Assembly (NCBI RefSeq): GCF_040358255.1
Contig: NZ_CP132938.1
Span: 2,480,001 to 2,544,000 of the forward strand
Reading direction: 5' to 3'
Source: Tunturibacter gelidoferens
Lineage (GTDB): Bacteria; Acidobacteriota; Terriglobia; Terriglobales; Acidobacteriaceae
DNA length: 64,000 nt
Under the pieces are notes generated by a model, which worked only from the letters and a program-made list of their open reading frames with translations, was not told the origin of the DNA and did not search any database. Position numbers and translations under genes: made by a program. Shown piece after piece: positions 38,019 through 46,617 of this stretch. Each line of letters starts with the position of its first letter. Positions within the stretch are counted from its first letter, which is position 1.

Positions 38019-39431
38019 ATGTTTGTGCCTGGGCATTTTTTGTTTGCGCCGTCGCAGCGGATTCATTTTATTGGGATCGGCGGAATTGGGATGAGCGGGA
38101 TCGCGGAGATTCTGCTGACGATGGGGTATTCGGTCTCGGGGAGCGACTTGCGGCGGAGTTCGGTGACGGATCGTCTGTTGGGGATGGGGGCGCGGATCTT
38201 CGAGGGGCATGTTGCGAGCAATGCGGCGGCTAGTGATGTGGTGGTGACCAGCTCGGCCGTGGCGAAGGACAATCCCGAGGTGATGGAGGCGCGGGAGCGG
38301 AAGATTCCGGTGATTCAGCGGGCGGAGATGCTGGCGGAGTTGATGCGGCTGAAGTATGGGATTGCTGTGGCAGGGATGCATGGGAAGACTACGACGACCT
38401 CGATGGTGGCGGCGGTTTTGGCTGGAGGCGGGTTGGATCCGACGGTGGTGGTGGGCGGGCGGGTGAATGCACTGGGGTCGAATGCGCGGCTGGGGAACTC
38501 GCAGTACCTGGTGGCGGAGGCGGATGAGAGCGACCGGAGTTTTTTGAAGCTGTCGCCAGTGTTGGCAGTGGTGACGAATCTGGATCGCGAACATATGGAT
38601 TGTTATCGCGATATGGAGGATGTCGAGGGAGCGTTTGTGGAGTTTATGGACAAGCTGCCGTTCTATGGAGCGACTACGGCTTGTGTTGATAATGCACTGC
38701 TGCGAACGGTGCTGCCGAGGGTGAGGCGGAAGGTCTATACGTATGGCGAGAGTGTGGATGCGGATTTTCGTGTCGAGATGATGCCAAAGGATGCGGAGTG
38801 TCACTCGGCGTTTGCGGTGAACTACAAGGGACTGGTGCTGGGAACGTTTCGGCTGCATGTTCCGGGACGGCACAATGTGCTGAACGCTGCGGCTGCGGTG
38901 GCGGTAGGGGTTCAGTTGGGAGTGGCTCCGGACCAGATTGCTGCGGGGCTGGAGACGTTTCGTGGGGTGGATCGGCGATTTCAGATCAAGGGTGAGGTGC
39001 GGAGTGTGACGGTGGTGGATGACTATGGGCATCATCCGACGGAGATTCTGGCTACGCTGCGGGCGGCGAAGGATTGTGGGTACTCGCGGGTGCATGTTTT
39101 ATTTCAGCCGCATCGATTTACGCGCACGAGGGACTTGATGGCGGAGTTTGCGGGAGCTTTCGAAGATGCGGATACGGTTGAGGTTCTGGATATTTATGCC
39201 GCTAGTGAAACTCCCATTGCGGGTGTGGATGCGCATGCGCTGGTGAGGGCGATTCGGGCCACGGGTGGGGTGCGGGTGGAGTATGCGGCTTCGGTGGCTG
39301 AGGGTGTTGACGTGCTGGCGCGGGAGGCTAAGGCGGGAGAGGTGATTTTGACGCTGGGGGCGGGGAGCGTATCGCAGGCGGGAGCGGCGCTGCTGGAAGC
39401 TTTATCTGAAAATGGGGCGACGAACGGGTGA
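38019..39431 (+). CDS. murC: UDP-MurNAc-L-alanine ligase
   Basis: A 470-residue Mur ligase that adds L-Ala to UDP-MurNAc. The N-terminal loop GIGGIGMSG is at residues 19-27, the P-loop GMHGKTTTTS at 119-128, and the family sequences NLDREHMDCYRDMEDVE and VVDDYGHHPTEI are present. It is not fused to Ddl. The C-terminal portion FQPHRFTRTRDLMAEFAGAF is standard. murB and ddl, which usually follow, are absent; ftsQ comes next. Confidence 0.97.
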   Translation: MFVPGHFLFAPSQRIHFIGIGGIGMSGIAEILLTMGYSVSGSDLRRSSVTDRLLGMGARIFEGHVASNAAASDVVVTSSAVAKDNPEVMEARERKIPVIQRAEMLAELMRLKYGIAVAGMHGKTTTTSMVAAVLAGGGLDPTVVVGGRVNALGSNARLGNSQYLVAEADESDRSFLKLSPVLAVVTNLDREHMDCYRDMEDVEGAFVEFMDKLPFYGATTACVDNALLRTVLPRVRRKVYTYGESVDADFRVEMMPKDAECHSAFAVNYKGLVLGTFRLHVPGRHNVLNAAAAVAVGVQLGVAPDQIAAGLETFRGVDRRFQIKGEVRSVTVVDDYGHHPTEILATLRAAKDCGYSRVHVLFQPHRFTRTRDLMAEFAGAFEDADTVEVLDIYAASETPIAGVDAHALVRAIRATGGVRVEYAASVAEGVDVLAREAKAGEVILTLGAGSVSQAGAALLEALSENGATNG

Positions 39432-39563
39432 GTTCCTGAAAGGGTACATGCTGAAGATGTCTGAGAGTGGTGGGCACCGTGCGGGTTATGCTCAGGATGG
39501 CGATTCTCGCGGCCTTGCTCAGGCGTGCGACAAAGCGATGCGGTTTCGAGGGGTGGAATAACG

Positions 39564-40853
39564 GTGCTAGAGGCGCCTGAAAAGAACTACGTCTCGGAGT
39601 CTCGAGGTTCGAGAGGGCCGCGGCGGGTGTCGGCTTCGCCGGAGCGGAGGCTGCGTCGCGATCTTAGCGAGGATTTTGCGGATGATCCGCACTGGGACGA
39701 TGATGCTCCGGTGGGACGACGCAAGGCTGGGGTGCGGGTGCGGTTTCGCGGTGTGCCTGCCACGAAGTGGGGAAGGATCGCTGCGGGCTGTGGGGTGGTG
39801 GTTCTACTCGGGGTTTGCGCCGGGTTGTTTGCGATGGCGAGGAGCTTTCTGCTGCACGATGAGCGATTTGTGATTCCGGCATCGTCATCGATTGAGTTTC
39901 AGGGGAATGCGCATGTGACGCGGGCGCAGCTGCTGAGCGTCTTTGGAGAAGATGTGGAGCGGAATATCTTTACCGTGTCGCTAGCGCAGAGGCGCGCGGA
40001 GCTGGAGCGGCTGCCCTGGGTGGCGCATGCGACGGTGATGCGGTTGCTGCCGAACCGGATGCGCGTGTCGATTGTGGAACGGACGCCGGTGGCGTTTGTG
40101 CGGCAGGGAAATCATATTGGTCTGGTGGATGGGAACGGCGTGCTGCTGGATATGCCGGTGGAGGCCAAGCCGGATGGGAAGTACTCGTTTCCGGTGGTGA
40201 CGGGGATCTCGGCGGACGATCCCTTGTCGACGCGTTCGGCGCGGATGAAGATCTATGAGCGGTTTACGACGGAGCTGGATGGATCGGGAGAGAAGATCTC
40301 GCAGGGGTTGAGCGAAGTGGACCTTTCGAACCCCGAGGACGTGAAGGCGCTGATTCCGGATAAGTCGAGTGAGGTGCTTGTTCACTTTGGCGACGCGGAT
40401 TTTTTGGATCGGTACAAGAGATTTGAAGAACATCTGCCGGAGTGGCGGACGGTTTATCCAAAACTTTCGTCGGTGGATATGCGGTATGAACGGCAGGTGG
40501 TGCTGGAGATGCAGCCGGGCGCGGGTGTGCCTGTGGCTTCATCGCCGAACGGTGCGGCGGTGATGGCGGCTGATTCGAAGGCGGCTGCAGCGACGCCCCA
40601 GGATGCGGGGACCGCTGAGGCGAAGCAAGTGACGAAGCCCGTTGCGAAGGTGGCTGCAAAGCCTCGGCTTGCGGTACATCCTGCGCCGGTGAAACATGCG
40701 GGTGTAGGGGAGAGACCTGGGGCAAAGGCTCCGGCGAAGAAGGTTGATCCGAAGGCCAAGAAACATGTTGTCGTTGCGAAGCACCGTCCGGTTGTTGGTA
40801 AGCCATCGGCTGGTTCGACGCAGTATCATCCTCCCCAGGCGGTTCAACCATGA
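39564..40853 (+). CDS. ftsQ: Cell division protein FtsQ with long periplasmic tail
   Basis: A 429-residue bitopic protein. After a charged cytoplasmic part of about 70 residues comes one membrane helix (IAAGCGVVVLLGVCAGLFAMA), then a POTRA domain (FVIPASSSIEFQGNAHVTRAQLLSVF) and a beta domain (LPWVAHATVMRLLPNRMRVSIVERTPVAF). The last 110 residues are an Ala/Lys/Pro-rich low-complexity tail, not part of the normal FtsQ fold. GTG at 39564 has GAGGGG nine bases upstream; another GTG at 39525 lacks a clear site. Its stop overlaps the ftsA start (ATGA). It bridges FtsA/FtsZ with FtsL/FtsW/FtsI. Confidence 0.92.
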   Translation: MLEAPEKNYVSESRGSRGPRRVSASPERRLRRDLSEDFADDPHWDDDAPVGRRKAGVRVRFRGVPATKWGRIAAGCGVVVLLGVCAGLFAMARSFLLHDERFVIPASSSIEFQGNAHVTRAQLLSVFGEDVERNIFTVSLAQRRAELERLPWVAHATVMRLLPNRMRVSIVERTPVAFVRQGNHIGLVDGNGVLLDMPVEAKPDGKYSFPVVTGISADDPLSTRSARMKIYERFTTELDGSGEKISQGLSEVDLSNPEDVKALIPDKSSEVLVHFGDADFLDRYKRFEEHLPEWRTVYPKLSSVDMRYERQVVLEMQPGAGVPVASSPNGAAVMAADSKAAAATPQDAGTAEAKQVTKPVAKVAAKPRLAVHPAPVKHAGVGERPGAKAPAKKVDPKAKKHVVVAKHRPVVGKPSAGSTQYHPPQAVQP

Positions 40854-42079
40854 ATCAGAAGCAGGACAATCTGATCACCGTGCTCGACGCGGGAAGCACG
40901 AAGAGTTGCGTGCTCGTGGCCGAGTTGCAGGACGGCGTGCTGCGGTATCGCGGCCATGGCGTGGAACCGTCGCGTGGAATGCGCAAGGGTTTGATTGCGG
41001 AGCTGGGGCCGGCAGCGGAGGCGATCAATCGTGCGGCGCTTACGGCAGAGCGCGTGGCGAAGGCTGGAATTGAGACGGCGATTGTGGGGATTGGCGGGAC
41101 GCATGTGCGCGGGGTGAACTCACGCGGCGGCATCAGCATGGGTAGCCGCATGCGGGAGATTACGCGGGAGGAGGTTCGTGCTGCGGTGGATCGTGCGCGG
41201 TCGGTTGCGCTGCCCCCGGACCGCGAGGTGCTGCATCTGCTGCCGCAGGAGTTCATCCTGGATGACCAGCCAGGGATTCATGATCCGGTGGGGATGGTGG
41301 GGAACAGGCTTGAGGTGAATCTGCATCTGTCGACTTGCTCGGGTGGTGTGGCGCAGAGCGTGATTACGTGCGCGAACCGTGCCGGGCTCGAGGTGATGGA
41401 TACGGTGTATGAAGGAATTGCTGCGGCTGAGGCGGTGCTGAGCGCAGATGAGCGAGAGCTGGGCGTTTGCATGGCGGATATCGGATCGAGCACGACGGAG
41501 CTTGCGGTGTTCTTTGAGGGCTCGATCGCGCATACGGCTGTGCTGCCGATTGGCGGGGATCATTTTACGAACGACCTGGCGGTGGGACTGCATGTGACCG
41601 TTGAGGAAGCCGAGTATCTGAAGAAGATGTATGGACACTGCGTGGTGACGGCGGTGCCGCAGTTGAACGAGATCGAAGTTGGCGGGAACCTTGCATTTTC
41701 TGGCGGGCAGCCGGCGCGGATGGTGCGGCAGAGATTTCTGGCGGAGATTCTGGAGCCGCGTGCGCGCGAGTTGTTTACGATGCTGCGGGATAATCTGCGG
41801 CAGGGTGGAGTGCTGGAGGCGTTGGGCGCGGGCTGCGTGGTGACTGGTGGCGGCGCGAATATGGCTGGATTGCTGGATAATGCGGAGAGTCTGCTGCGGG
41901 TGCCTGCTCGTATTGGATATCCGGTGCCGCTTTCGCGAATGCCTGCGGAGCTGGCTGTGCCGGAGTTTGCGGCGGCGATTGGGATGCTGTTATATACGCA
42001 TCGGACGCAGGTGCGGCGCGCCAGTGAAGAGCAGGGGCTGAGGGCTAAGTTAAAGGCGATCTTTGCGGGAAGCTTCTAG
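40850..42079 (+). CDS. ftsA: Cell division protein FtsA
   Basis: A 409-residue actin-like ATPase that ties FtsZ to the membrane. Phosphate-1 is VLDAGSTKSCVLVAEL, the SHS2/1C domain follows (IVGIGGTHVRGVNSRG), the ATP-binding stretch is VCMADIGSSTTELAVF, and the adenosine region is GAGCVVTGGGANMAGL. The end LRAKLKAIFAGSF is an amphipathic membrane-targeting helix. It overlaps the ftsQ stop by four bases. ftsZ is not adjacent but 5.2 kb away, past the second accessory block. Confidence 0.97.
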   Translation: MNQKQDNLITVLDAGSTKSCVLVAELQDGVLRYRGHGVEPSRGMRKGLIAELGPAAEAINRAALTAERVAKAGIETAIVGIGGTHVRGVNSRGGISMGSRMREITREEVRAAVDRARSVALPPDREVLHLLPQEFILDDQPGIHDPVGMVGNRLEVNLHLSTCSGGVAQSVITCANRAGLEVMDTVYEGIAAAEAVLSADERELGVCMADIGSSTTELAVFFEGSIAHTAVLPIGGDHFTNDLAVGLHVTVEEAEYLKKMYGHCVVTAVPQLNEIEVGGNLAFSGGQPARMVRQRFLAEILEPRARELFTMLRDNLRQGGVLEALGAGCVVTGGGANMAGLLDNAESLLRVPARIGYPVPLSRMPAELAVPEFAAAIGMLLYTHRTQVRRASEEQGLRAKLKAIFAGSF

Positions 42080-42313
42080 ACTCCTGAGTTGAAGGATCAA
42101 GACCTTTTGAGTGTGTCGATTAACTCCGCTTCACGCTTTTAAGTGCCAGGGAAGTGCTTGCGCAAATAAGTGCATCTGGATTTCGAGCCAATCTCTTGTA
42201 ATACTCCTTCGAAGTGAAGCCAGATTTCAGCTGAGATAAAGCTGCGATCGCGATCGACGGCTCCTGGCGGCGAATATGGCGCTTGAGCTTCAATCAGCAG
42301 CGACGAGCGAGAG

Positions 42314-44062
42314 ATGAGGCTGGATGGTTCCATCCTTCGAGGGTGGTACATATGGTTGCGCCTTTTAGTGAGCATCGCGGTGCTGGTGGCGGGGGCAATC
42401 GAGGGTGGATACGGGAAGTCGGAGTTATATGGCGATGACATCTCCTATCTCGATGTAGCAAATATGATTCGTGAGGGAGATTGGCGAGCTGCACTTAATC
42501 CTCTTTGGAGTATCGGATACCCTTTATTGCTATTGGTTTTCCGGCGTTTGTTTTCGCCAACGCCGCATGGTGAGATGGCAGCTGTCTTCTGGCTGAATTT
42601 ATCGATTTACTTCATCGCGTGGGTTGGGTTTTTATGGTTCCTGGGTCTGATGTCGCAAAGACTAAAGGGAGATTTATCAGGAGAGCGAGCGGCTGTATTG
42701 TCGCCATTTCTTCTGGTCTGCGCGGGTTGTATCTTTGTCACCGTCCAGACAGGAATAGGACGAGTATCTACCGTCGGCCCGGATCTATTGGTGACTTGTC
42801 TCTTTTTCTTTGCTTCCGGGCTTGCGCTGAAGGTCTTGTCGCGACGAACCGCGGGGCACGCGATCTTATGGGGGGTCGTGCTTGGTTTGGGGTTCCTGTG
42901 TAAGGCAATCTTTTTAACACTGGCCGCTACATTTTTTGCGATTGCCATCGTCTTGACCAGCAGGCGCAGAGTCTCGGCTTCGCTTCTTCGTGCGGTGGGA
43001 GTGTTTTTGCTCTTTGTCGTTTCATATAGCGTGGGCCTATCGTGGGCGCTTGGACGACCGACGCTGGGTGAGGCCGGAGCGTTGAACTATGCATTTCATG
43101 TGAATCATCTGAAGCATTGGATGGGGTGGCAGGGAGGTCCGAAGGAGTTAGGATCTCCGATTCATCCAGTGCGGCTGCTTCGCACCGATCCGCCGGTCTT
43201 TGCGTTCGGGGAGCCCTTTCATGTGACCTACCCGCCGCAGTTCAACATGGTGTATTGGTATCAGGGGTATCGCCAATTCTTTAGTTTCAGAAATGAAATT
43301 CGAGTTGTATTTGAAAATCTCCGCGCCTTGAAGGATGTTCTTCGAGAGACTCTCGCAGTCACTCTTGCGGTCGCTCTCTGCTTCTGTCTGGTGTTGTGGG
43401 ATGCCATATCTCATCGCGACTCGGGGACGCGATCTGTAAGTACGTGGGTCCTGTATTTGCCTTCCGTGCTTGGCGTTCTCTTCTTTTTGCTGGTCCACAT
43501 GGAGGGGCGTTATGTGGCGGGATTTCTCTGTGTGTTGTTTCTGGCACCCTATCTTGCGCTGGATGGATGGAGTGGGTCTACGCGGTCAGCACTGCGTACA
43601 GCTGCGCTGGTCCTTCTGGTGGTGGCTACGGTCTACAATTCGTCGAAGCAACTCTCCGGGGCAGTTCAATCGGCTGTTGGTCGAGTAGATATGCAGAGCG
43701 GAGGGCAATGGGCGGTCGCAGAATACCTGCAGGAGATGGGTTTGAAGGCGGGAGATAAGGTCGCCTCGGTCTCGCGAGGAAACGACATACGATGCGCGTG
43801 GGCTTATGCGTCTCGGGTGCATGTTGTGGCTGCTATCGGCAACGACGCCTACGACCCGGAGCACCAGAGAGAGGATCTGCATCTTTTTTTTGACAATGCT
43901 TCAATTCAGGACGAGGTCTTAGAACAGTTCCGTGAGCAAGGAGCTGTTGCTGTTGTCGCAACAGGGATTCCGTTTGATGTTTCGTCGCCCGGGTGGAGGC
44001 GGGTTCCTGGAAGCAGGGCGTGGGTGTTCCTCTTAGGGCCGCAAATTTCCGCGGGTCGATAG
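42314..44062 (+). CDS. Multi-pass membrane protein, probable GT-C (ArnT/PMT-like) glycosyltransferase
   Basis: A 582-residue membrane protein with about ten hydrophobic helices in the first 440 residues, followed by a soluble C-terminal part of about 140. The first loop after helix 1 holds GDDISYLDVANMI, matching the acidic D-D/E motif expected after helix 1 of GT-C transferases that use polyprenyl-linked sugars. There is no clear match to a named subgroup. Its base composition and codon use are more AT-rich than the flanking fts genes (for example FFFASGLALKVL codons), which suggests a different origin. It lies between ftsA and ftsZ in the same orientation, after a 234-base spacer. Confidence 0.7.
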   Translation: MRLDGSILRGWYIWLRLLVSIAVLVAGAIEGGYGKSELYGDDISYLDVANMIREGDWRAALNPLWSIGYPLLLLVFRRLFSPTPHGEMAAVFWLNLSIYFIAWVGFLWFLGLMSQRLKGDLSGERAAVLSPFLLVCAGCIFVTVQTGIGRVSTVGPDLLVTCLFFFASGLALKVLSRRTAGHAILWGVVLGLGFLCKAIFLTLAATFFAIAIVLTSRRRVSASLLRAVGVFLLFVVSYSVGLSWALGRPTLGEAGALNYAFHVNHLKHWMGWQGGPKELGSPIHPVRLLRTDPPVFAFGEPFHVTYPPQFNMVYWYQGYRQFFSFRNEIRVVFENLRALKDVLRETLAVTLAVALCFCLVLWDAISHRDSGTRSVSTWVLYLPSVLGVLFFLLVHMEGRYVAGFLCVLFLAPYLALDGWSGSTRSALRTAALVLLVVATVYNSSKQLSGAVQSAVGRVDMQSGGQWAVAEYLQEMGLKAGDKVASVSRGNDIRCAWAYASRVHVVAAIGNDAYDPEHQREDLHLFFDNASIQDEVLEQFREQGAVAVVATGIPFDVSSPGWRRVPGSRAWVFLLGPQISAGR

Positions 44063-44152
44063 AGGTGTGGAAAGTTCGAGCCTGAAGTTATTTGTTTGGA
44101 GGGGAGATCTCGTTTTTTTTGGTTTTATCGTTTTTTTTGTTTACAGGTTTTG

Positions 44153-44187
44153 TATTTAACGATATGGTTATTTAACTTAGTTGTTAA
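44153..44187 (+). promoter_or_regulatory. AT-rich operator-like repeats before the ArsR gene
   Basis: TATTTAAC is repeated at 44153 and 44169, and the second copy joins an inverted repeat TTAAC-N6-GTTAA (44172-44187). It ends eight bases before the ArsR-family ATG. ArsR regulators often bind AT-rich inverted repeats at their own promoters, so autoregulation is plausible. Confidence 0.5.
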
Positions 44188-44194
44188 TAAAGAT

Positions 44195-44566
44195 ATGAGC
44201 GATCAGATTACCTCGACGTTTGCTGCATTGGCTGATCCAACCCGGCGGGCGATTCTCGCGCGGCTGGCGTTGGGAGAGACCTCAGTTACGGAGATTGCGG
44301 CGCCGTTCGAGATGAGCATGCCGGCGATCTCACGACACCTGAAGGTGCTGGAGAAGGCTGGGTTGATCTCGCGCGGACGGGAGGCGCAGTGGCGGCCTTG
44401 CAAACTGAAGGCAGAACCTCTGAAGCAGGCTGCCGACTGGCTGGATGAGTACCGCAGGTTCTGGGAGGAGAGTTTCGATCGATTAGATGAGTATCTGAAA
44501 ACCCTACAGATAAAGGAGAAGAAAGATGCCCGAAACAAAAATGGAAGTGGGAAAAAGCGCCGCTGA
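44195..44566 (+). CDS. ArsR-family winged-helix regulator
   Basis: A 123-residue regulator. Its helix-turn-helix reads FAALADPTRRAILARLALGETSVTEIAAPFEMSMPAISRHLKVLEKAGLI, of the type coupled to AHSA1 genes (SdpR/YczG-like), not the metal-sensing type, since no Cys-rich metal site is seen. The ATG at 44195 is chosen as the first that gives a normal N-terminus (MSDQITSTF); the open frame upstream runs through the AT-rich promoter. It overlaps the next gene by 41 bases, so the two are coupled. It likely controls the AHSA1 genes. Confidence 0.9.
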   Translation: MSDQITSTFAALADPTRRAILARLALGETSVTEIAAPFEMSMPAISRHLKVLEKAGLISRGREAQWRPCKLKAEPLKQAADWLDEYRRFWEESFDRLDEYLKTLQIKEKKDARNKNGSGKKRR

Positions 44567-45035
44567 ACGGGAGATTGTGTTGTCGCGAGTGTTCGATGCG
44601 CCGCGCCAGATGGTATGGGACGCCTGGACCGATCCGAAACAGGTTGCGCTGTGGTGGGGGCCGAAAGGCTTTACGACGACGATTGAAGAGATGGATGTGA
44701 GGCCCGGGGGCTTGTGGAAGCAGGTGCTGCACGGGCCCGACGGCACCGATTATCTGAACGAGAGCGTGTTCCTCGAGGTGGTGCAAAATGAGCGGCTTGT
44801 GTACACGTTGACCGGTGGAAGGAAGGGCGGGCCCATGGTGCAGTTTGAAAAAGCGACGACTTTTGAAGAGGAGGCGGGAGGGACGCGGGTCACGATGCGT
44901 CTAATCTTTGCCTCGGCTGAGGCTCGGGATCAGAATGTGCGCGATTACGGCTCGATTGAGGGCGCCAAGCAGGCGTTCCAGAGGCTAGAGGACTATCTGG
45001 CAGGCCAGTTTGTGGAGACGACAGCGAAGGCTTAG
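44526..45035 (+). CDS. AHSA1/SRPBCC domain protein 1
   Basis: A 169-residue START-like protein of the AHSA1 group. The domain starts IVLSRVFDAPRQMVWDAWTDPKQVALWWGPKGFTTTIEEMDVRPGG, the typical entry. ATFEEEAGGTRVTMRLIFASAE is the helical end of the fold, and the C-terminal AFQRLEDYLA closes the cavity. It is the first of three tandem paralogs. A ligand-binding or stress role is known for relatives, but nothing specific is visible here. Confidence 0.87.
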   Translation: MPETKMEVGKSAAEREIVLSRVFDAPRQMVWDAWTDPKQVALWWGPKGFTTTIEEMDVRPGGLWKQVLHGPDGTDYLNESVFLEVVQNERLVYTLTGGRKGGPMVQFEKATTFEEEAGGTRVTMRLIFASAEARDQNVRDYGSIEGAKQAFQRLEDYLAGQFVETTAKA

Positions 45036-45067
45036 ACACTGGGGTTGAAAAAACGAGGAGGAATGCG

Positions 45068-45577
45068 ATGGGTACAGCGACGGTATCTCCGAAGGTGAGG
45101 ACTCAACATGAGCTGCAGATTACTCGGGTCTTCGATGCGCCACGCGAGCTGGTTTGGAGGGCGTGGACTGATCCTGCACAGATGAAGCAGTGGTACGGGC
45201 CACGCCAGTTTGAGGCTCGAAACCTGACCGCAGATGTTCGACCGGGCGGCAAGTGGCGAGACTGTTTGCACAGCGATGGATTCACCGACAGCAGTGGCGA
45301 GTGGCGGACGGCCGACGTGTGGCAGGGTGGCGAATACCTCGAACTGATTGAGCCGGAACGGCTTGTCTTCACCTTTCACTGGGAAGAGGGCAGCGGGCTT
45401 CCGGAGCACGACACCGTGATTACGATCACCTTTGAAGAGCATGCAGGCAAAACGACGATGAACTTTCACCAGGCCTTCTTCGTAACTGAAGAAGATCGAG
45501 ATGGGCATATGAAGGGCTGGAACAGCAGCTTCGAGAAACTGGACGAGTTTTTGCGCGAGGTGAAGCATGGCCATTGA
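45068..45577 (+). CDS. AHSA1/SRPBCC domain protein 2
   Basis: A 169-residue paralog of the preceding gene. The entry is ITRVFDAPRELVWRAWTDPAQMKQWYGPRQFEARNL, and the end is FHQAFFVTEEDRDGHMKGWNSSFEKLDEFL. The repeat of the family within one operon suggests duplication and divergence. The ATG follows a GAGGAG site. It is separated by 32 bases from the first paralog. Confidence 0.87.
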   Translation: MGTATVSPKVRTQHELQITRVFDAPRELVWRAWTDPAQMKQWYGPRQFEARNLTADVRPGGKWRDCLHSDGFTDSSGEWRTADVWQGGEYLELIEPERLVFTFHWEEGSGLPEHDTVITITFEEHAGKTTMNFHQAFFVTEEDRDGHMKGWNSSFEKLDEFLREVKHGH

Positions 45578-45587
45578 AGGAGGCGTG

Positions 45588-46040
45588 ATGGAGGCGGGGC
45601 TGCTTGAGGTCTGTCTGACGCGGAGAGTCGCAGCCTCGCCAGAGGTGGTGTTTGCGGCGTGGATCGATCGGGAGCAGCTGGCGAAGTGGTGGGGACCGAA
45701 GGGCTTCACCACTCGGGTGTACCAAGTGGATGCGCGTGTGGGCGGCGCAATTTTAGTCGATATGCGATCGCCGGATGGTGTGGTGTATCCGATGTCGGGA
45801 CGGTTTGTGACGATCGATCGGCCGCACAGACTGGTGTTTGTGACGGCTTCGATCGATGAGCACGGCAAGCCTATGTTCGAAGTTATGAATACGGTGATCT
45901 TCAACGAAGCGCGTGGCGGAACAGAGATATCGCTGGTTGCTCGTGTGATCAAGACAACGACTGCTGCGCCGCAATACTTTGCGGGGATGTCGCAGGGTTG
46001 GTGCCAGAGCCTAGATCGGCTGACGGAGCTGGTCGCTTAG
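45588..46040 (+). CDS. AHSA1/SRPBCC domain protein 3
   Basis: A 150-residue third paralog: LTRRVAASPEVVFAAWIDREQLAKWWGPKGFTTRVYQVDARVGG, then VIKTTTAAPQYFAGMSQGWCQSLDRLTEL. The start at 45588 follows an AAGGAGG site with a four-base gap; the ATG at 45567, inside the previous gene, is also open but lacks a good site. It ends the run of three. Confidence 0.85.
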   Translation: MEAGLLEVCLTRRVAASPEVVFAAWIDREQLAKWWGPKGFTTRVYQVDARVGGAILVDMRSPDGVVYPMSGRFVTIDRPHRLVFVTASIDEHGKPMFEVMNTVIFNEARGGTEISLVARVIKTTTAAPQYFAGMSQGWCQSLDRLTELVA

Positions 46041-46159
46041 GTTTAGTTCGGTTTGGTGCGGCTGATGAGCTTCAGGTTTCCCTGGGAACGAGTGTGTTGT
46101 TGGTCACGTTCGAAGGGAGGGCTGAGGCTCTCTTTGTTTCTGGTTCAGGGTTCGTGTTT

Positions 46160-46501
46160 TCAGGCCGCGAGTGCGGCGTCCAGAGTTGGGTCGATGGGGA
46201 GGATGGCGTCGGTGCAGGTCATCTTGAGGACCTCGAGGACGCGGTCGGTGGGGGCGACGAGGCGTAGTTCGCCGCTGTGAGTCTTCATCTTGCCGTAGAG
46301 GATCATGAGGAGACCGAGACCTGCGCTGTCAAGGAACTCGACGCCGGAGAGCTCGAGGATGAGTTTGGGGACGCCTTTGTCGGTGACGGCGGTGATCCTG
46401 GATTCGACCTCGCGCAGGCGCAGGCCGAGGGTCATGCGTCCGGTGAGGCGGAAGATGGCGGTGGTTGCGTTGGCGTGGTCCAGCTCAGCTTCGAGGATCA
46501 T
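46160..46501 (-). CDS. STAS-domain protein (anti-sigma factor antagonist)
   Basis: A 113-residue STAS protein of the SpoIIAA/RsbV type. The core is LILELSGVEFLDSAGLGLLMILYGKM; the Ser in DSAG is the usual phosphorylation site of an anti-sigma kinase. No RsbW-like kinase is next to it, so its partner is elsewhere. ATG at 46501 is chosen over the long open frame upstream because it gives a normal domain start (MILEAELDHAN). It is opposite in direction to the flanking genes. Confidence 0.88.
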   Translation of the reverse strand: MILEAELDHANATTAIFRLTGRMTLGLRLREVESRITAVTDKGVPKLILELSGVEFLDSAGLGLLMILYGKMKTHSGELRLVAPTDRVLEVLKMTCTDAILPIDPTLDAALAA

Positions 46502-46617
46502 GAGGTGGGGCTCTCCTAAGTGTTTGCAAGCATACCGCAGGTACGGTTGCAGACTTTTGCGTAGGGAGTTCGTTCGTGAATTTATGGACCGTTTTTTAGA
46601 TGCGGGGGCTATCTGCT

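Noticed and set aside
36978..39095. 705-codon minus-strand frame across the amidase and murC
   Set aside because: The translation is Arg/His/Pro-rich low complexity, typical of a shadow frame of high-GC genes.
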